DNA of 64,000 nucleotides from JADJPO01 sp963828555 (GCA_963828555.1 CAWHEL010000002.1:496001-560000), one strand, 5' to 3'. Numbered from the stretch's first letter, positions 8,961-18,197 are shown. The notes: generated by a model not told the origin, from the letters alone. Translations and numbers: made by a program.

Positions 8961-9275
8961 TCACATCGCCTCGACGATCTCGTACACCTGGATGGAGCCA
9001 CCGCTGGGCAGGATCGGGCAGCCCTTCGCCAGGTCGGCCGCGGCGGCGAGGCTGTCGGCCGCCAGGATGGAGTACCCGGTGATCCCGGCAGCGCCTCCCG
9101 TGCTGGTGGTGCCGTCGGGGGCGAGACTGACCGCAGCACCGACCGGGTTGCCGCCGTCCACGACGGCCGCGCCGAGGGCGCCGAACCAGGCCCCCCATGC
9201 GGCCATCGCCTCGGCCTGCTGCTGAGGGGTCTCCATCTGGGCACCGCCGGTGTACGCCAGGAGGTAGTTCGACAT
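8961..9275 (-). CDS. YCII-related (DGPF) domain protein
   Basis: 104 residues: MSNYLLAYTGG, an alanine-rich helix with QQQAEAMAAWGAWFGALG, then TGYSILAADSLAAAADLAKGCPIL and GGSIQVYEI. This is the dimeric alpha/beta fold of YCII/DGPF proteins. Their functions vary, and actinobacterial members often accompany ECF sigma factors, but no sigma gene is visible here. The ATG at 9275 has GAAGGAG about 7 bases upstream; the longer frame has no family support. It is monocistronic, ending in the hairpin at 8918-8955. Confidence 0.85.
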   Translation of the reverse strand: MSNYLLAYTGGAQMETPQQQAEAMAAWGAWFGALGAAVVDGGNPVGAAVSLAPDGTTSTGGAAGITGYSILAADSLAAAADLAKGCPILPSGGSIQVYEIVEAM

Positions 9276-9482
9276 GTCGTGCTCCTTCGCTTCGCAGGGT
9301 CGTTCGGACGGTTTCGGGCAGCGTCGGCGGAAGGCCGCCTGACGGGGTGATGTGCCCGACACCCCCATGACGGACGGCCGGGGCCGGAATCGACAACCCT
9401 GGTGATCGAGTTCGCACGGGAGCGCTGAGCGGTCCTCGCCTCGGGTGCCTAGACTCGGAACGACCGTGCGCCGCCTACCCGA

Positions 9483-10301
9483 TCAGGGTTCCTGCCGTTT
9501 ATCGCCGTCGACGTCGCCGCGTGCGACGAGGACGGAACAGACCGCGTGATGAGTCACAGCCGCCGCAATGGATCCCCTCAGGACCGAGTGTGCAAGACCG
9601 CGCGCCCCCAAGGCCACCAGATCGACACACTCGTGATCGATGACTCCCAGAATGGTGGAACGAAGGTTGAACGACGACGGGTGACCCAACGACTCTCGGG
9701 TCATCGGCTCGGTCGCCGCCCCTGCAGCACGCAGAAGCGCCTGTGCCGCCTCGATGGCTGCGAGTAGTCGCGTGGATCCGTCGTCGACACTGAGCACCAC
9801 CACCTCGACTCCCGCGATCCACGGGAGTGCGGCAAGCACCCGGGCAGCATCGAGGGCATCGACGGACCCGTCGACGTAGAGCAGGACCCGTCGGGTGGGC
9901 CGGGCGGACCGGATCACGATCAGGGGAGCCGGCGGGCCCTTCAGGAGCCAATCGGCGGTGCTGCCGAGCGAGACGGCCTTGAGCAGTCCGTGGCCCCGGT
10001 GCCCGATCACCATCAGGTGGGCGTATCCGAGGCGGTTCAGGACGGCACGCGGATCACCCTCGCACGTCAGGTGCGACACCTCCGTGCGACCCTGCGCCGC
10101 GAGAAGCACCCGTGGCGAGGGCGGAGACCAGGGGTGCAGCTGCGTGCGCTCTGACCCGAGTGCGCCTCGGATGGGGGCCTCACTGTCGACGGTGACAACC
10201 TCGATCTGCCAGTCGGGCCAGGTGTGCTCGTTCACCCACAGCCACGCCACATCCGCGGCTTCGGACCCGTCATCACCGAATACCAGCGTCCGTCTGCTCA
10301 T
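9483..10301 (-). CDS. Tandem-domain universal stress protein
   Basis: 272 residues with two USP domains. Domain 1 (about 1-135) ends in the ATP-binding pattern GHRGHGLLKAVSLGSTADWLL; domain 2 (about 138-262) ends in GARGLAHSVLRGSIAAAV, with the GxxG-x(n)-G(S/T) spacing. Tandem USPs of this kind in actinobacteria are linked to hypoxia or dormancy. Its ATG overlaps the stop of the P-type ATPase by ATGA (10298-10301), so the two are co-translated. The short N-terminus before domain 1 has the usual VFGDDGSEAADVAW start. A polar tail DVDGDKRQEP closes the protein. Confidence 0.9.
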   Translation of the reverse strand: MSRRTLVFGDDGSEAADVAWLWVNEHTWPDWQIEVVTVDSEAPIRGALGSERTQLHPWSPPSPRVLLAAQGRTEVSHLTCEGDPRAVLNRLGYAHLMVIGHRGHGLLKAVSLGSTADWLLKGPPAPLIVIRSARPTRRVLLYVDGSVDALDAARVLAALPWIAGVEVVVLSVDDGSTRLLAAIEAAQALLRAAGAATEPMTRESLGHPSSFNLRSTILGVIDHECVDLVALGARGLAHSVLRGSIAAAVTHHAVCSVLVARGDVDGDKRQEP

Positions 10302-13018
10302 GGCTTCCGTCCTCGGCTGAGATCACCGCTCGGAGCGCAGCGTGACTCAAGCATCTCTCCGAGGCCGTCACGTCGAACCGGGCGATGGTCCTCCCTCGGC
10401 CGTCCGCGGGTCACCGCCTGGTGTCGGACGCCGTCCACTCGGGCGGCGAGATACCCGATCACGGCGCCGCAACTCGCGACGGCGAGGTCGGCGGCCCCGA
10501 GTTCGACCGTACCGAGCACATCAGGGAAGGGCGGGACATACAACGCTCCCACCTGTAGGGCGAAGGCCGCCAGCACGGCCCACAGCAGGAAGGGATTCGC
10601 CCAGGTGCCGGGCCGCGCTCGCACCCCGACGGCGATTCCGAGCTGCGTCGCGCCCAGGGCGACGAAGAGCATGCTCTGCCAGGGTCGGCCCGTCGCGTCA
10701 GCCCACGCGCCGACCCCCAGAGCCATCGTCGCCACGATCAGGCCGAGGACGCCGACCCTCTGCCACAGCCGATCCCCGAGAATGCTCTGCTCGGGCGGGC
10801 GAGGAGGGCGCGTCATCGCTCCCGGCTGAACGGGCTCGCCACCCATCGCCACCCCGGGCAGACCGTGGGTCAGCAGGTTCACCCACAGGATCTGCGCCGG
10901 AAGCAGGGGCAGAGCCAGCCCGATCGCCGGACCGAGCAGCATGACTATGATCTCCGCCAGCCCCCCTGCCAGCCCGTAGAGCAGGAACCTGCGAATGTTG
11001 TCGTAGACCCGCCGCCCCTCCTCCACAGCGCCGACGAGGGTGGCGAGGTCGTCATCTGCGAGGACCAGGTCGGCTGCCTGGCGAGCGACCTCGGTGCCGC
11101 GCATGCCCATCGCCACTCCGATGTCGGCCCTGCGCAGGGCCGGCCCGTCGTTGACGCCGTCGCCGGTCATCGCCACGACATGGCCGGCGCTGCGCCAGGC
11201 CTGCACGATGTCGAGCTTCTGGCTCGGCGAGGTCCGCGCGAAGACCCGAACGCTGGTCGGGTCCGGCGCGGCCGCGGCGAGCTCCTCCCCGCTGACCGCC
11301 GTCTCGCCGGAGGTGACGATCCCCACCCGAGTCGCAATGGCCAGTGCGGTCGCGACATGATCCCCGGTGATCAGGACGGGGATGATCCCCGCATCGCGCA
11401 GGCGCTGAATCGTCCGAGCCGCCGCCTCGCGCGGCGGATCGGCGATGGCGATGAGCCCCGACAGGGACAAGTCACGCTCCAGGTCCTCGGCAAGGGCCGC
11501 GGCGGCGGCGTGGCGCGTCGGTCCGTCCAGGTCCGCGTGGATCGCACTGGCCACTGCCAGAACCCGGAAGCCCTCTGCGGACAACACGTCCGCCCATTCG
11601 GCGGCACGGGTCACTGTGGCGTCCGAGTCCTTCAGCACCGACCGAACCAGGACGGACTCCGGTGCTCCCTTGCAGATCACGAGGCATCGTCCGTCGGAGA
11701 GCCGGTGAACGGTGGTCATCCGTCGGCGGTCGCTGTCGAAGGGCACCTCCAACTCCCGCGGCGCCCCGGCACGCAGCTCGTCGGGATCCAGACCCAGCTT
11801 CTGCGCGGCCACCAGGAGGGCAGCCTCCGAGGGATCACCGACAGCAGACCATCCCTCCGATCCGCTGCTCTGGTCATGCGGAGGGTGCACCGAGGCGTCG
11901 TTGCACAATGCTCCACCCCGAAGGAGCGTCGCCAGATCGGGCCGGCTGGCTGCCGTGACGCGGCCCGCATCGGTGAGCACCGATCCGGTGGGGCCGTAGC
12001 CCGAGCCGGTGACGGAGGCTTCGCCGTGCGGGGTCCACAATCGCTCGGCGACCATCCGCCCCTCGGTCAGCGTCCCCGTCTTGTCGGTGGCGATCACCGT
12101 GACCGCGCCCAGGGTCTCGATGGCGGGCAGACGTCGCACCATCGCATGCCGGACCGACATGCGTCGCGCACCGATGGCCAGACTCAGCGTCACGACGGCG
12201 GGCAACGACTCAGGCACGGCCGCCACCACGAGGCTGATCGCCATGACCAGCATCAGCTCGAGGGGCTGTCCACGCAGCAACCCGAGCATCGCGACCACGA
12301 CGGCCAGCGCGGTCGCCACGCCGGCGAGCACTCTGCCCAACCCCATCATGCGGCGCTGAAGAGGCGTCAAGCCGGGCCCCTCGGACATCAACGCGGCGAT
12401 CCCGCCCGTGGTGCTCGCCGCTCCGGTCGCAGTGACGACGGCGGTGCCACGCCCGTGCACCACGACGGTGCCCGCGAGCAGTGTCTGCGCGGCGGTCTGG
12501 CTCGACACCGGGGACTCCAGTCGCGGGGCGCACTTGTCCACGGGAACGGATTCGCCGGTCAGCACCGACTCGTCGACCATCAGTGCGGCTGCCTCCACCA
12601 GCTGCGCGTCAGCGGGGACGATGTCACCCTCGCCGAGCAGGATGAGATCCCCCGGCACCACCTGCTCGGAGCTGATCGCCGCGGCGATTCCATCCCGGAC
12701 GACACGCGCGCTCGGCGCGGACATGGCCGACAGGGCCGCAATGGCCTCGTCCGCCCGCACCTCCTGCAGAACACCGACGGTTGTGTTCGCGATCACCACC
12801 ACACAGATGATCGCCGCGTCGGCCCAGTCACCGGTGGCCACGGTGAGCACGATGGCTGCCTGCAGCACCACGATCATCGGGTCACGCAACTGGTCTGCGA
12901 CCCGCCGCCACAACGGCGTTCGGCGAGCAGGGGCCACCAGGTTCGGGCCGAACTCCAGCAATCGCTGCGCAGCCTGCTCAGCCGTCAGCCCACGACCACT
13001 CGTTCCGTCTGTCGCCAT
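10298..13018 (-). CDS. P-type cation-transporting ATPase (P2-like, CtpF-type)
   Basis: 906 residues with the full P-type set: N-terminal cation-ATPase domain (LTAEQAAQRLLEFGPN), actuator TGES at 154-157, M4 motif PESLPA at 269-274, phosphorylation site DKTGTLT with D312, and hinge TGDGVNDGP. About ten membrane segments are present, with M6 carrying NLLTHGLPG. PESLP in M4 fits P2-type Ca2+/monovalent pumps such as mycobacterial CtpF, but the ion is not established. It is co-translated with a universal stress protein downstream, like the CtpF (Rv1997)/USP (Rv1996) neighbourhood. A palindrome carrying a CGGGACT half-site lies about 80 bp upstream. Confidence 0.93.
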   Translation of the reverse strand: MATDGTSGRGLTAEQAAQRLLEFGPNLVAPARRTPLWRRVADQLRDPMIVVLQAAIVLTVATGDWADAAIICVVVIANTTVGVLQEVRADEAIAALSAMSAPSARVVRDGIAAAISSEQVVPGDLILLGEGDIVPADAQLVEAAALMVDESVLTGESVPVDKCAPRLESPVSSQTAAQTLLAGTVVVHGRGTAVVTATGAASTTGGIAALMSEGPGLTPLQRRMMGLGRVLAGVATALAVVVAMLGLLRGQPLELMLVMAISLVVAAVPESLPAVVTLSLAIGARRMSVRHAMVRRLPAIETLGAVTVIATDKTGTLTEGRMVAERLWTPHGEASVTGSGYGPTGSVLTDAGRVTAASRPDLATLLRGGALCNDASVHPPHDQSSGSEGWSAVGDPSEAALLVAAQKLGLDPDELRAGAPRELEVPFDSDRRRMTTVHRLSDGRCLVICKGAPESVLVRSVLKDSDATVTRAAEWADVLSAEGFRVLAVASAIHADLDGPTRHAAAAALAEDLERDLSLSGLIAIADPPREAAARTIQRLRDAGIIPVLITGDHVATALAIATRVGIVTSGETAVSGEELAAAAPDPTSVRVFARTSPSQKLDIVQAWRSAGHVVAMTGDGVNDGPALRRADIGVAMGMRGTEVARQAADLVLADDDLATLVGAVEEGRRVYDNIRRFLLYGLAGGLAEIIVMLLGPAIGLALPLLPAQILWVNLLTHGLPGVAMGGEPVQPGAMTRPPRPPEQSILGDRLWQRVGVLGLIVATMALGVGAWADATGRPWQSMLFVALGATQLGIAVGVRARPGTWANPFLLWAVLAAFALQVGALYVPPFPDVLGTVELGAADLAVASCGAVIGYLAARVDGVRHQAVTRGRPREDHRPVRRDGLGEMLESRCAPSGDLSRGRKP

Positions 13019-13091
13019 GGCGGGTTCCGCATCTCCTCCGCCCCATCTTGCTCAGCAACCAGCCCTGCCGGGGCGGGACCTGAGGCCGTTG

Positions 13092-13116
13092 TGCTCTGGC
13101 TCGGGACTCCAGAGCA
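13092..13116. promoter_or_regulatory. Palindrome with DosR-like half-site between the ATPase and the membrane protein
   Basis: TGCTCTGG and CCAGAGCA form a perfect 8-bp inverted repeat around a 9-base spacer, CTCGGGACT. The CGGGACT element resembles one half of the DosR dormancy box, but the other half is poorly conserved. It lies in the divergent promoter region of an ATPase/USP operon, which is a typical DosR-regulon gene pair. Binding by DosR or any other factor is inferred only. Confidence 0.35.
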
Positions 13117-13151
13117 GGACAAGGCTAGAGGTAGCCCGCGAGGAGGGCGCC

Positions 13152-14309
13152 ATGACTGCCTCGACGCCGGTGCGCACCGCCCCATCGGTTCCCGATCGAC
13201 CACATCCTTGGCGCTGGACGGCGATGGCGGCCCTGGCTGTGCTCGCCCTGGTGATCACCGGGATCACCCTGCTCCGCGGCGACGAGGCCGACCCCTCACC
13301 GGGCGCATCGTCCTCCGTCGTGCCGTCGGTGACGTCGTCCGCGACCGGCTCGGCCACGCCGTCACCGGCGAGTTCCCCGGGCAACCCGGGCTCGACATTC
13401 CGGTTCCAGCCGCTGTGGCCGTTCGCCTCCGTGGCCGACGCCGCCGCCTGGCAGGCCGAGGCGTTGCCGAACGGCAGCCAGCCGTGGCGCCTCGATCCGG
13501 CGCAGACCGCGCTCACCTTCGCCTCGACGCACCTCGGCTACACCGAGATGAACCGGGTGACCAGCCGCCAGATCGTCGGCGACGAGGCCTGGATCGGCGT
13601 CGCCGGAACCCCGCCCGAGGGCCGCACCGTGAGCGCCGCAGTGCTGCACCTGGCCCGGATCGGGGTGGGCCCGCTGGACGGACGCCCATGGGAGGTCGTC
13701 GGCAGCCGGGACACGCTGCTCACCCTCACCACCCCGCGCTACGGATCCGTCGTCGGGCACACCATCGTGATCGGCGGACGGATCAGCGGCGTGGACGAGT
13801 CGCTCGTGATCCAGGTGCGCGACCATGCCGGCACGGTGCTCGCGCGCAGGCAGGGCATCCCCGCCGGTGGCGTCGAGACGCCGTGGCAGGTCACGCTGAC
13901 CCTGCCGTCGGGCTCGGCCGGACTGGTCACGATCGCCGTCTCCACCGGCGGCCACATCGCCGACGTGGAGAAGTTCGCAATCACCGCCGTCACCGTCCGA
14001 GCCGACGCCACGGCGCCGACCACCTACCCGACGGCGGACGCCGCACTGGCTGCAGCGACCGCCAACGGCACCTACCAGGGCGACTGCGATCGCCTCGGAT
14101 CCCTTGCCGGAGTGAGCGATCCGGTGTGCTCCCGGTTCGTCACCTCGGCCGCCGGGCGCTCCCTCTACCGCCTCGGCTTCGTGAACACCGACGCCGGCTG
14201 CTTCGTCATCCTCAGCAACCCGGCGCCGGGGCGTTGGACCATCGTCGACCCCTGGGTCGCCGGCCCCGACGTCCCCGCAGACCTCGGCGGCCCCATCCCC
14301 GAGACCTGA
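13152..14309 (+). CDS. Membrane-anchored extracytoplasmic protein with Gmad2-like Ig domain
   Basis: 385 residues: a short cytosolic N-terminus, one membrane segment at about 23-42, a Ser/Pro/Thr-rich linker to about residue 80, and an extracytoplasmic domain. Residues about 195-300 (TTPRYGSVVGHTIVIGGRISGVDESLVIQVRDHAGTVLA followed by PWQVTLTLPSG) look like the Gmad2 immunoglobulin-like domain of spore-germination and surface proteins. A C-terminal region with three or four cysteines follows. The start is clear: AGGAGG sits 5 bases before the ATG. It is transcribed divergently from the ATPase operon. The function is unknown; a surface or cell-wall role is likely. Confidence 0.8.
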   Translation: MTASTPVRTAPSVPDRPHPWRWTAMAALAVLALVITGITLLRGDEADPSPGASSSVVPSVTSSATGSATPSPASSPGNPGSTFRFQPLWPFASVADAAAWQAEALPNGSQPWRLDPAQTALTFASTHLGYTEMNRVTSRQIVGDEAWIGVAGTPPEGRTVSAAVLHLARIGVGPLDGRPWEVVGSRDTLLTLTTPRYGSVVGHTIVIGGRISGVDESLVIQVRDHAGTVLARRQGIPAGGVETPWQVTLTLPSGSAGLVTIAVSTGGHIADVEKFAITAVTVRADATAPTTYPTADAALAAATANGTYQGDCDRLGSLAGVSDPVCSRFVTSAAGRSLYRLGFVNTDAGCFVILSNPAPGRWTIVDPWVAGPDVPADLGGPIPET

Positions 14310-14345
14310 CCTCCCGGGCCGAATTCGTGCGGTCGCCTGGCCGCG

Positions 14346-16820
14346 TCAGCAGGGCAGGTGGTGGTCGCCGGGGGGAAGGGTGACTTCTTCGCCGGAGGCG
14401 TTGACGTACTCGACGGGGACTGGGCTGGTGATCGTGACGTGGTCCGCGTCGACCCGCACGTGCACCGGGCCGTGCGGCGTGGGTGCGCTGCCCTCGGCCC
14501 AGGCGAGGCTGCCCAGGGCCGGGGCGACGCGCGCCACGGTGAAGCCGGGGGCTCCAGGGGTGATGCCGAGGACGGCGGTGACCAGGTCGCGGGTCGGGGT
14601 ACTGCTCCAGCCGTGAACAGGCGTCCCCCAGCCCCAGCACTCGCCGAAGGTGTCGTAGCCGTCGACCAGGAACCGGGACCAGTCCCGCATGATGTCGACC
14701 AGCTCACCCGCTCTACCCGCCGCCACGATCGCGTCGTGGACGACGTAGGAGAAGAACGGCTGGGCGCGCACGACCTCCTGCGCCGCGTCCCAGTCGACGC
14801 GCTGGACGCCCCGGCTCTGCTCGATCATCTTCTCGAGGTCGTAGCCGCCGTCGACGCCCCCGATCCATGACCGGATGACGACCCGGCCAGGGTCGGTGAT
14901 CCGGTCGATGATCCGGCCCCACCGCTCGCGCGGGGCCAGCCCGGAGACGATCGCCGTGGCGCCGGCGTGCTGGCTGGTGGCCGGCTGTGGCTCGCCGTCC
15001 AGCCAATGGTCGAGATAGGTGCCGCGCGCCTCGTCCCAGAAGTCCTCGAAGCCCACCCGGGCGGCCTCCCGGTGCCGCTCGGCCCAGCCCGCGGCACCCT
15101 CGTTGCCGACGAAACGGCTCAGCTCGGCGAACTCGCGCAGGCCCCGCGCCCACAGGGCGGTGAGGATGGCCGAGCGGCCGGTGGTGAACACGCTCGACCA
15201 GTCGACCAGGTTCCACTCCGCGACGTCACTGATCGTGCCGCGGTCGTCGACATAGGGCAGGTACCAGCGCAGCACCCGTTCCACCGTGGGCAGCAGGCCA
15301 CGGATCTCCTCGACGTCGCCGAGGTAGCGATAGAGGTTGTGCACGCCGTGCACCCAGTGCAGGGCCCAGTCCGGAATGGTCACGCTGGCGCCGTACTCGA
15401 TCTCGCCGACCACAGACATCGGCAGGATGCCGTCGTAGCGCGGGGAATTGCCCAGTTCAGTAGCCTGACGGACCAACCGCCAGTCGGCGTTCGTCGTCAG
15501 ATGCACCATCTGGTGGACGACGCTGTCACCGACCCAGGCCCGCTGCTCCCGGGTCGGGCAGTCGGTGAAGGCGTCGAAGGAGTTCATCGCCACGGTGCGA
15601 ATGCCCGCGCGGTAGAGCGCATCGATCTCGGCGTCGCCGCTTCGGAAGTCGGCCTGCCCGCTCCACCGGTAGTGGTGCTCGCGCACCCGCAGGCCGGTGA
15701 TCACGACGTCTGCCGCATCCGGCCCGTGCACCAGGAGGTGGACGTAGCGGATCCCGTTGATCTCCAACGCGCGGAACGCATCATCGTGGCCTCGCGCGGT
15801 GTAGCGGGCACCCGTGCGCGGGGTGGACAGCGGGCTGGGCGCGCTCGGGTCGTGCCGGATCTCCCGGTAGAGCAAGTCGACCACGGTGCCGGCCGACGCC
15901 TCGAGATCGAGCTCGACATGGCCGGACACGATCCGCCCGAAGTCGTAGCTGACCAGCCGCACCGTCTCTGCGCCGTCGGCGGCACCGGCGGCAGCACCGT
16001 CCACCGGCGACTCCAGCAGTTGCAGGACCCGATCGGCGGGATGGTCGCCGGCCCCCGACGGAGCCGGCCGCATCACGTCCTCGATCAGCGTCTCCGGATC
16101 CACGAGGTCGCCGCCCAGCGCCCCGATGGCGCGCGGCAGAAGCGCGCCGTAGGGGTCGGTCGGTGGCTGCGAGATGGCGAACCCACCGATGTGCGAGACG
16201 GGCACCAGCGTGGCTGACGCCCAGTCCGCGTCGTCGAAGCCCTTCGTGGGCCAGGCTTTCGGCAGTGCACGGGCATCGAGGCCCTCCACGGGCACCCCGT
16301 CGATGCCAGACGCCTCGAACGAGGACCAGGCCGTCGACCGCGTCGTGCGCCAGGTGCCGTCCGAGACGAGCAGGCCGTCGGCCAGCCGTGCCTCGAAGAC
16401 CAGCAGGGCGTCCGTGCCGGCTGGCCCGTTGCCGACCGCGGGCTGCCAGAACGAGTTCGCCCGGCCGTAGTAGGTGACCAGCACCGCGACGACGTTCTCC
16501 CCGGCGCTCAGGTACGGCGCGAGGTCGTAGGCGTCGTAGTGCAGTCGCCGCGGCTGGGAGCGGATCGGCCCCCGCCCGACCTCGACCCCGTTGACCAGCA
16601 GGACGTATCGGGAGTCCGCGGTGAGCCGGGCCGGTACCCGCTCGGGCACGGCGTCCAGGGTGATGGAGCGCCGGAAGAGGTTGCGCGAGAATGGCGCCGG
16701 GGGAACGTCGGCGCCGAAGCTGATCGGCGTCGGCGCGCCGGCCGGCGGCTCGGGGGCGATCCAGTGCCCGCTCCAGCGGACTCCGGGGAAGTCCCCGGCG
16801 GCGAGGTCGATCAAGGTCAT
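14346..16820 (-). CDS. Alpha-L-rhamnosidase, GH78 family (first copy)
   Basis: 824 residues. An N-terminal beta-sandwich region (FSRNLFRRSITLDAVPERVPARLTADSRYVLLVNG) precedes the catalytic (alpha/alpha)6 barrel. The barrel carries the GH78 motif NSFDAFTDCPTREQRAWVGDS, with the acidic catalytic cluster, and later DTFGECWGWGTPVHGWSS. A C-terminal beta-domain closes it. There is no signal peptide, so it would act in the cytosol on imported rhamnosides; no transporter is visible nearby. ATG at 16820 is preferred because GGAGC lies 6-7 bases upstream. It is the last gene of the rhamnose cluster, 13 bases after the kinase-like gene. Confidence 0.9.
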   Translation of the reverse strand: MTLIDLAAGDFPGVRWSGHWIAPEPPAGAPTPISFGADVPPAPFSRNLFRRSITLDAVPERVPARLTADSRYVLLVNGVEVGRGPIRSQPRRLHYDAYDLAPYLSAGENVVAVLVTYYGRANSFWQPAVGNGPAGTDALLVFEARLADGLLVSDGTWRTTRSTAWSSFEASGIDGVPVEGLDARALPKAWPTKGFDDADWASATLVPVSHIGGFAISQPPTDPYGALLPRAIGALGGDLVDPETLIEDVMRPAPSGAGDHPADRVLQLLESPVDGAAAGAADGAETVRLVSYDFGRIVSGHVELDLEASAGTVVDLLYREIRHDPSAPSPLSTPRTGARYTARGHDDAFRALEINGIRYVHLLVHGPDAADVVITGLRVREHHYRWSGQADFRSGDAEIDALYRAGIRTVAMNSFDAFTDCPTREQRAWVGDSVVHQMVHLTTNADWRLVRQATELGNSPRYDGILPMSVVGEIEYGASVTIPDWALHWVHGVHNLYRYLGDVEEIRGLLPTVERVLRWYLPYVDDRGTISDVAEWNLVDWSSVFTTGRSAILTALWARGLREFAELSRFVGNEGAAGWAERHREAARVGFEDFWDEARGTYLDHWLDGEPQPATSQHAGATAIVSGLAPRERWGRIIDRITDPGRVVIRSWIGGVDGGYDLEKMIEQSRGVQRVDWDAAQEVVRAQPFFSYVVHDAIVAAGRAGELVDIMRDWSRFLVDGYDTFGECWGWGTPVHGWSSTPTRDLVTAVLGITPGAPGFTVARVAPALGSLAWAEGSAPTPHGPVHVRVDADHVTITSPVPVEYVNASGEEVTLPPGDHHLPC

Positions 16821-16833
16821 GTCAGCTCCGTTG

Positions 16834-17400
16834 TCAGGTGCCGACTGCCGCTTCAAGCAGCCGGAGTTGCTCTCTCACAGGCTCACTGCCAGCTATCACA
16901 AGGTGGGCAGCCTGCCGCAGGATCGGGTCTCTTCGATCGAACATGCTGGTCAACAGCCCCTCGGGCCGCTCGTCCAGCAACGGTCGGCGGGGGTCCTTGC
17001 GCACTCGCTCAGCGAGTGTTGCCACATCGCACCTCAGGTAGACGAGGAAACCACTCGCTTTCAACACCGTGAGGTCGTCGGGCCGGTCCGCTGAGCTTGC
17101 GGCGATCCCGGCCACCACAACGTCCGCGCGCTGGGCCAGCTGCTGGACGTAGCGCGCCTCCCACCGGTGGAGCACCTCCTTGGACTGCAGAGCGAGGTCC
17201 ACAGTCGAGCATCCCGCAAAGTCGGCTATTGTGGCGTCGTTGTCCACGAACGGAATCCCGAAGTGCATGGCGGCAGCCGTTCCCAGTGTGGATCTTCCAC
17301 TGCCCATGAGGCCGCAGAGCCAGATGCTCGTGCTGAGGGGCCCCCGGGCAACCGCTACGCCACGCCGAAGATGTCCTGCCGCACGTCGAACGCATCGCAC
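16834..17400 (-). CDS. Shikimate-kinase-like P-loop protein with altered Walker A
   Basis: About 188 residues (fewer if a downstream start is used) of the small-kinase P-loop fold. It has SIWLCGLMGSGRSTLG, then PFVDNDATIADFAG, VVVAGIAASSADRPD, the lid-like RVRKDPRRPLLDER, and a C-terminal VREQLRLLEAAVG. It resembles shikimate kinase and related small-metabolite kinases. The Walker A lysine is replaced by arginine (codon AGA), so normal catalysis is doubtful. The start is uncertain: the GTG at 17400 would overlap rhaD by 46 bp, and no ATG/GTG occurs between there and the P-loop. It lies between rhaD and a rhamnosidase in an operon whose rhamnulokinase is truncated. Confidence 0.7.
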   Translation of the reverse strand: MRCVRRAAGHLRRGVAVARGPLSTSIWLCGLMGSGRSTLGTAAAMHFGIPFVDNDATIADFAGCSTVDLALQSKEVLHRWEARYVQQLAQRADVVVAGIAASSADRPDDLTVLKASGFLVYLRCDVATLAERVRKDPRRPLLDERPEGLLTSMFDRRDPILRQAAHLVIAGSEPVREQLRLLEAAVGT

Positions 17401-18185
17401 ACCCGCAGGATCTCCTTGTCTGACAGGCCTTGGCCGTGACCACCGGCTGCGAGGTCGAGGTACTCGTACTTGGCGGCGGTCTCGGCGTACTCCACCCGGT
17501 CGGCGGCGTTCTTCACCGACATGTCGGAGCGTGCCATGACGCCGTGCTTGGCCCAGACGACGACCCGGTGGCTGCGCAGGGCGGTCACCGTGGCCGACAT
17601 GAGCGCGCTGGACCCGGGCACCTCGAACGGCAGGTAGCAGATGCCCTGGGGCAGCTGGACGATCAGTTCCGGCTGCCAGCGCAGCAGCCGCCGGTTGAGC
17701 CCCAGGGTGTTCTGGTAGGCCTCGAGGTGGCTCAGGTAGGTCAGGCGCATCGGCTGCGCGTGGATGACCGCGTGGAAGTTGCTTCCGCTGCGCTCGACCT
17801 GATCGGCGTGGACGGCGAGATGGGAGTTGAACTCGCTCGTCACCCGCGCGAAGTGACGTGATGGGGCGGTGAAGAGGGTGGCCGTGTGGCCGGCGTCGTC
17901 AAGCACGACGCAGCCCACCCCGGACACCGGGTCGTCGTGCAGCTCACGCAGTCGCCGTCCCGAGCCGCTGACCACGATCGTCGCCCCAGCGAGCATCGGA
18001 GCGGGTTGGGGGAGGTCGAACGGCTCAGCGACGGGGAAGAGGTTGCGCACCTCGATCGGCCACCGCAGGCATACCGAGATGTTGCCGGCCGCCCCCTCGC
18101 TCGCCTCGATGTCGGACAGTCTCGACCCGGCTTCGCCGATAGTCTGAAGCAGTTGTGTCAGGTCGGGATACGGCTCGCTGATCAT
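17355..18185 (-). CDS. rhaD: Rhamnulose-1-phosphate aldolase (class II aldolase)
   Basis: 276 residues aligning with RhaD, which splits L-rhamnulose-1-phosphate into dihydroxyacetone phosphate and L-lactaldehyde. Visible landmarks are ASEGAAGNISV, PMLAGATIVVSGSGRRLREL, TSEFNSHLAVHA (the catalytic Glu of the SExxxH motif), VIHAQPMRLTYLSH and VVWAKHGVMARS. In the E. coli enzyme the zinc site uses an H-C-H pair; here the second His position reads Gln (HAQ), while the later His of KHG is kept. The ATG at 18185 follows GAGGA. It is 12 bases downstream of the second rhamnosidase, in the same operon. Confidence 0.85.
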   Translation of the reverse strand: MISEPYPDLTQLLQTIGEAGSRLSDIEASEGAAGNISVCLRWPIEVRNLFPVAEPFDLPQPAPMLAGATIVVSGSGRRLRELHDDPVSGVGCVVLDDAGHTATLFTAPSRHFARVTSEFNSHLAVHADQVERSGSNFHAVIHAQPMRLTYLSHLEAYQNTLGLNRRLLRWQPELIVQLPQGICYLPFEVPGSSALMSATVTALRSHRVVVWAKHGVMARSDMSVKNAADRVEYAETAAKYEYLDLAAGGHGQGLSDKEILRVCDAFDVRQDIFGVA

Positions 18186-18197
18186 GGCTGGTCCTCG

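Noticed and set aside
10865..14383. 1172-codon plus-strand reading frame
   Set aside because: Antisense of the P-type ATPase running on into another frame of the membrane-protein gene; no recognisable domain.
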